A DNA stretch of 10,000 bases from Cristatella mucedo (lineage: Eukaryota; Bryozoa; Phylactolaemata; Cristatellidae), in contig WPIO01000001.1 in assembly GCA_009760855.2 (NCBI GenBank), positions 17,592,501-17,602,500 of the forward strand, in the 5' to 3' direction. Under the pieces are notes generated by a model. That model did no database searches. It had not been told where the DNA came from and saw only the letters and a list, made by a program, of their open reading frames with translations. This document shows, piece by piece, positions 8,139 through 10,000 of this stretch. The number at the start of each line of letters is the position of its first letter. Position 1 is the stretch's first letter. Position numbers and translations under genes: made by a program.

Positions 8139-8167
8139 GGCGGCAGCAGCAACAACTGCAGCAGCAA
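8076..8167 (+). repeat. CAG-rich trinucleotide array
   Basis: CAG runs with TGG, CGG, GAA and CAA variants. It abuts the 3' end of the inverted 275-bp unit, in the place where the + copy has (ATT)5, so it is either that element's tail or pre-existing target DNA. The alanine runs read from the - strand are a by-product. Confidence 0.9.
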
Positions 8168-8440
8168 TGTAGTGTAATGTATCTCGATCTGTAACTTCAC
8201 AAAGCCACAAAGACTAAGTGCTTGTTACGCAAGAGAATTTTCTATAATGCGCTCAAAGCCTGAGTGGCTTTTTGGTATGCATGCGATAGCCAACAGACTC
8301 CATCTCATGCAACAAAGAGCAAGTGAGATGCATGGGTGAGTCAGGATGGAAGCAGTGAGGAGTGAGTAGCATGGAAGCAGCCGCTCAGGACGGCTGGAAA
8401 GGATGTGCCACAGTCGGCAGCAGAAGAGTAGATGTCGTTG
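8166..8440 (-). repeat. ~275-bp repeat unit, inverted copy
   Basis: Reverse complement of the unit at 6173-6446, aligning from CAACGACA to ACATT with little length difference. It is not preceded by RT sequence: beyond its 5' end lies only (AGC)8 and then unrelated DNA. Together with the array on the other side, the unit sits between CAG-type repeats. A - strand frame of 137 codons crosses it, but the unit contains stops in the other copy, so I do not treat it as a gene. Confidence 0.8.
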
Positions 8441-8465
8441 AGCAGCAGCAGCAGCAGCAGCAGCA
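8441..8465 (+). repeat. (AGC)8 microsatellite
   Basis: Eight AGC units immediately at the 5' boundary of the inverted 275-bp unit. Same motif as the array at 8076-8167 on its other side. Confidence 0.9.
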
Positions 8466-8677
8466 TGTACCATGGGTAATAGCATGTAATTCCCAGGTCT
8501 GGTAATACCATGGGCACTCGGCACTGGCCTGCGAGGCACTCCCTCCAGTGCCACAGAGCAGATGCCATTGGCCGTTAACATTACCATAGCTGTCGGTAGG
8601 TCAATCCCACTGGTAGTTTGTGAGCTTATAGCCCTCACATGCGCTACAGAGCATTTCAGCTGGTAAATGCAAATTAT

Positions 8678-8699
8678 GCTGCTGCTGTTGCTGCTGCTG
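8678..8699 (+). repeat. (GCT)n microsatellite
   Basis: Seven GCT/GTT units. It is complementary to the CAG arrays nearby, so the region could form long-range CAG/CTG pairing. Confidence 0.85.
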
Positions 8700-8729
8700 A
8701 CCCATTGCGGGAATTCGAGATCGGCGCCC

Positions 8730-8754
8730 TTGCCACTGGCACGTCGAGTGGCAA
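8730..8754. repeat. Perfect 8-bp hairpin
   Basis: TTGCCACT (8730-8737) and AGTGGCAA (8747-8754) with a 9-base loop. No T-run follows, and in a eukaryotic setting it has no obvious role. Confidence 0.5.
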
Positions 8755-8818
8755 TGAATATTTTTGCGCTGTGAAGTAGAAAGTAGGAATAGATTTGTAC
8801 CTGTTGTTGTCATTAAAG

Positions 8819-8822
<4 letters not shown>

Positions 8823-8851
<29 letters not shown>
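8823..8851 (+). repeat. (AC)n microsatellite
   Basis: About 14 uninterrupted AC units. Confidence 0.95.
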
Positions 8852-8853
<2 letters not shown>

Positions 8854-9020
8854 ACATCGGAAAGAACCAATCCCTCTCTGTGCCCACTGAAATCAATTGT
8901 AAAAGTGCTCAGCCTATATACCAGCCCCACATATCCAACAGTGCCAGCACGATGGGTGCATATTAGCAATAACAATAAAAATATCAGTAACAGTAATAAC
9001 AAAATATTTGTATACCAATG

Positions 9021-9046
9021 TAAGAGAACTTAATCTCTCTAGGCAC
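9021..9046 (-). repeat. L2 3'-UTR terminal block, copy 4
   Basis: Reverse complement reads GTGCCTAGAGAGATTAAGTT then CTCTTA, nearly the same as the blocks at 4244-4295 and 4450-4515. The 3' half of the stem (the GGGCGC part) is lost. Confidence 0.75.
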
Positions 9047-9163
9047 GTCACATGGGCTATAAAAGTAGATTATGAACTGGCTATGAGATAAAAGTAAAGG
9101 TCAGCTGATCAAACAGCCTCTGTGATATCTCTACTAATTAAAGTGAGGATGTCCATCACGCGA

Positions 9164-9200
9164 AAGATGGTGCACTTGCGGCAGCTGGCAAGATGGTGCA
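9164..9200 (+). repeat. Short direct repeat
   Basis: AAGATGGTGCA occurs at 9164-9174 and 9190-9200, a 26-base period. It lies between the SINE and the LINE terminal block. It is too short to classify. Confidence 0.6.
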
Positions 9201-9201
9201 T

Positions 9202-9238
9202 TTCCGTCAAGGGTACAGTATTGTCTTCCGTGACGGAA
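9202..9238. repeat. 8-bp inverted repeat
   Basis: TTCCGTCA (9202-9209) and TGACGGAA (9231-9238) with a 21-base spacer. The right arm also overlaps a smaller palindrome, TTCCGTGACGGAA. Function unknown. Confidence 0.5.
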
Positions 9239-9244
9239 CTACTA

Positions 9245-9412
9245 TGGCTCAGCAAGGCGAGTCAACAGATTGTGAACTGCTCGTAGCAGCAGAATAGGCT
9301 TGGCGGCTATCACCGCCGCCTGCAGCAGGCAGTTAGTGGATTGCCTGCTGCAGGACTCGAACTCACTATATGGGTCGTGAAGAGCAAGCACCTTATAACA
9401 TGTGCAAGTGCA
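9245..9412 (-). mobile_element. tRNA-derived SINE, - copy
   Basis: Second copy of the SINE at 676-859. On the - strand it shows an anticodon-like loop CTCTTCA (9385-9379, anticodon CTT, Lys), CACGACC, a T-arm with B-box-like GAGTTCGAGTCC (9364-9353), then the shared body beginning CTGCTGCAGGCGG. The A box is decayed (ATGTTATAAGG where the + copy has CACTAGGTAAGG), so transcription is unlikely. The 3' boundary is a guess. It sits in the 3' UTR of an L2 fragment in the same orientation. Target-site duplications were not found. Confidence 0.7.
9319..9354. repeat. 13-bp perfect inverted repeat in SINE
   Basis: CCTGCAGCAGGCA (9319-9331) and TGCCTGCTGCAGG (9342-9354) are exact reverse complements with a 10-base loop. 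It spans the junction of the tRNA-like head and body. The + SINE copy lacks this hairpin but has a different one. Confidence 0.85.
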
Positions 9413-9630
9413 GCATGCATAAACACACACAGGGGATGATTCAATGGACAAAGCAAATGCCGTGAAGAACATGTAGGTTTCTAGCATCCTTTTAAATGTC
9501 TTCAAGTCAGAAGATGTCGTGACGTCAGGCAGGTGTAAGTACCAGGCTTTATGAGCAAGCTTATGAACTGAAGGCACTGCGTCCAAAGGATCGAGGTCCC
9601 TAAGAGACACGCAGCTAAACGACCAGAGTC

Positions 9631-9651
9631 AGAGGAGGAGGAGGAGGAGGA
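9631..9651 (+). repeat. (AGG)7 microsatellite
   Basis: Seven AGG units (CCT on the other strand), at the 5' boundary of L2 copy 4. The serine run read from the - strand follows from the repeat. Confidence 0.9.
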
Positions 9652-10000
9652 AATGGTGGAGATGGGAAGCCTGAGTAGTTCAGACAATTAGGCTGCAGCA
9701 GGTGACCGAAAATGACTGAGTGACAAGAATTTGAAGTCGATGCAAATTTAATATCATTAGTGCTATTAAACGTTGTTTAATGGCAAGCCAAGTACAGGTT
9801 GGCGAGAAGTTTTGTATTGCTGCATCTGCAACGTTCACGAAAGACAAGCCCAGCAGCATTCCTCACCAAATGTAAGGAAATGTTATGTAAAAGTAATCTT
9901 ATTGCACTGGTGGGATAAAGACCAAACAGTCAGTGACAGAACCTTTTAATCGTCGGACTGTTTGATGGGCAGCCTTCGTAAGTCGAAAAGAAGTGTGTGA
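9652..10000. other. Unassigned stretch to the right edge
   Basis: No repeat shared with the rest of the window, no simple repeat and no convincing open frame. Confidence 0.45.

Larger units (their letters stand above)
8466..8963. other. Unassigned stretch with simple repeats
   Basis: Contains a 9-bp direct repeat TACCATGGG (8468-8476 and 8506-8514), a (GCT)n run (8678-8699), an 8-bp hairpin (8730-8754) and an (AC)n tract (8823-8851). No coding or RNA gene could be supported. Confidence 0.45.
8964..9635 (-). mobile_element. L2-clade LINE, 3' end (copy 4), split by a SINE
   Basis: Read on the - strand from about 9635: the C-terminal L2 residues KLAHKAW, DVTTSSDLKTFKRMLETYMF and TAF (9575 to about 9450) correspond to SSFAPKA*NSLP, VTTSPDL and LKKKLK of copy 1, here with the Trp intact. 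The family 3'-terminal block GTGCCTAGAGAGATTAAGTT lies at 9046-9027, followed by an AT-rich tail of ATT/GTT-like units (about 9000-8964). Between coding end and terminal block sits a SINE (about 9412-9245), so the 3' UTR has been interrupted. It is 5'-truncated near the (AGG)n run and non-functional. Confidence 0.8.

Noticed and set aside
8041-8167. CRISPR-like array
   Set aside because: Units are trinucleotides with no spacers; the setting is eukaryotic.
8010-8210. - strand frame with long alanine run
   Set aside because: Translation of a CAG-rich array plus the end of the 275-bp repeat unit.
8225-8638. 137-codon - strand frame
   Set aside because: It crosses the repeat unit and (AGC)8; the homologous unit at 6173-6446 has stops, so it is not conserved as protein.

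Overview
The window looks like repeat-rich, non-coding DNA from a metazoan nuclear genome, probably an invertebrate. The evidence is several decayed L2-clade non-LTR retrotransposons (LINEs), two copies of a tRNA-derived SINE, and many long microsatellites: (GA)n, a 525-bp (CT)n-rich block, (CA)n, (CAG)n, (ATT)n and (AGG)n. There is no operon layout, no ribosome-binding-site pattern and no intact gene. I cannot name the species.

Layout. 1-675: unassigned sequence with a short open frame at the left edge. 676-859: a SINE on the + strand whose head is closest to tRNA-Lys, with good A and B boxes and a candidate 7-bp target-site duplication. 860-3841: mostly unassigned, with an 11-G run, a (GA)n tract and a strong GC-rich hairpin. 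3842-6458: a pile-up of L2 copies: a 3' end of one copy, then a 5'-truncated reverse-transcriptase copy directly after its tail. That second copy is split by a short L2 3'-UTR fragment ending in (ATT)n. Its RT frame is broken by stops and frameshifts, one of which comes from a 13-bp tandem duplication, and the motif A aspartate is replaced by tyrosine. The last ~275 bp of this copy recur inverted at 8166-8440, where the unit sits between CAG arrays. 6954-7478: the polypyrimidine block. 8823-8851: (AC)n. 8964-9635: another L2 3' end on the - strand, with a second copy of the SINE lodged in its 3' UTR. 9652-10000: unassigned.

No genes act together here. The story is layered insertion: L2 elements supply the retrotransposition machinery (all copies here are dead), SINEs are presumably mobilised by a LINE partner, and insertions tend to sit next to or inside older insertions and trinucleotide arrays. 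I found no convincing new biological system. The points most worth checking are the nested L2/SINE structure, the ~275-bp unit joined to the RT fragment, and the hairpins in the SINE copies. Counts of matching bases were made by eye.
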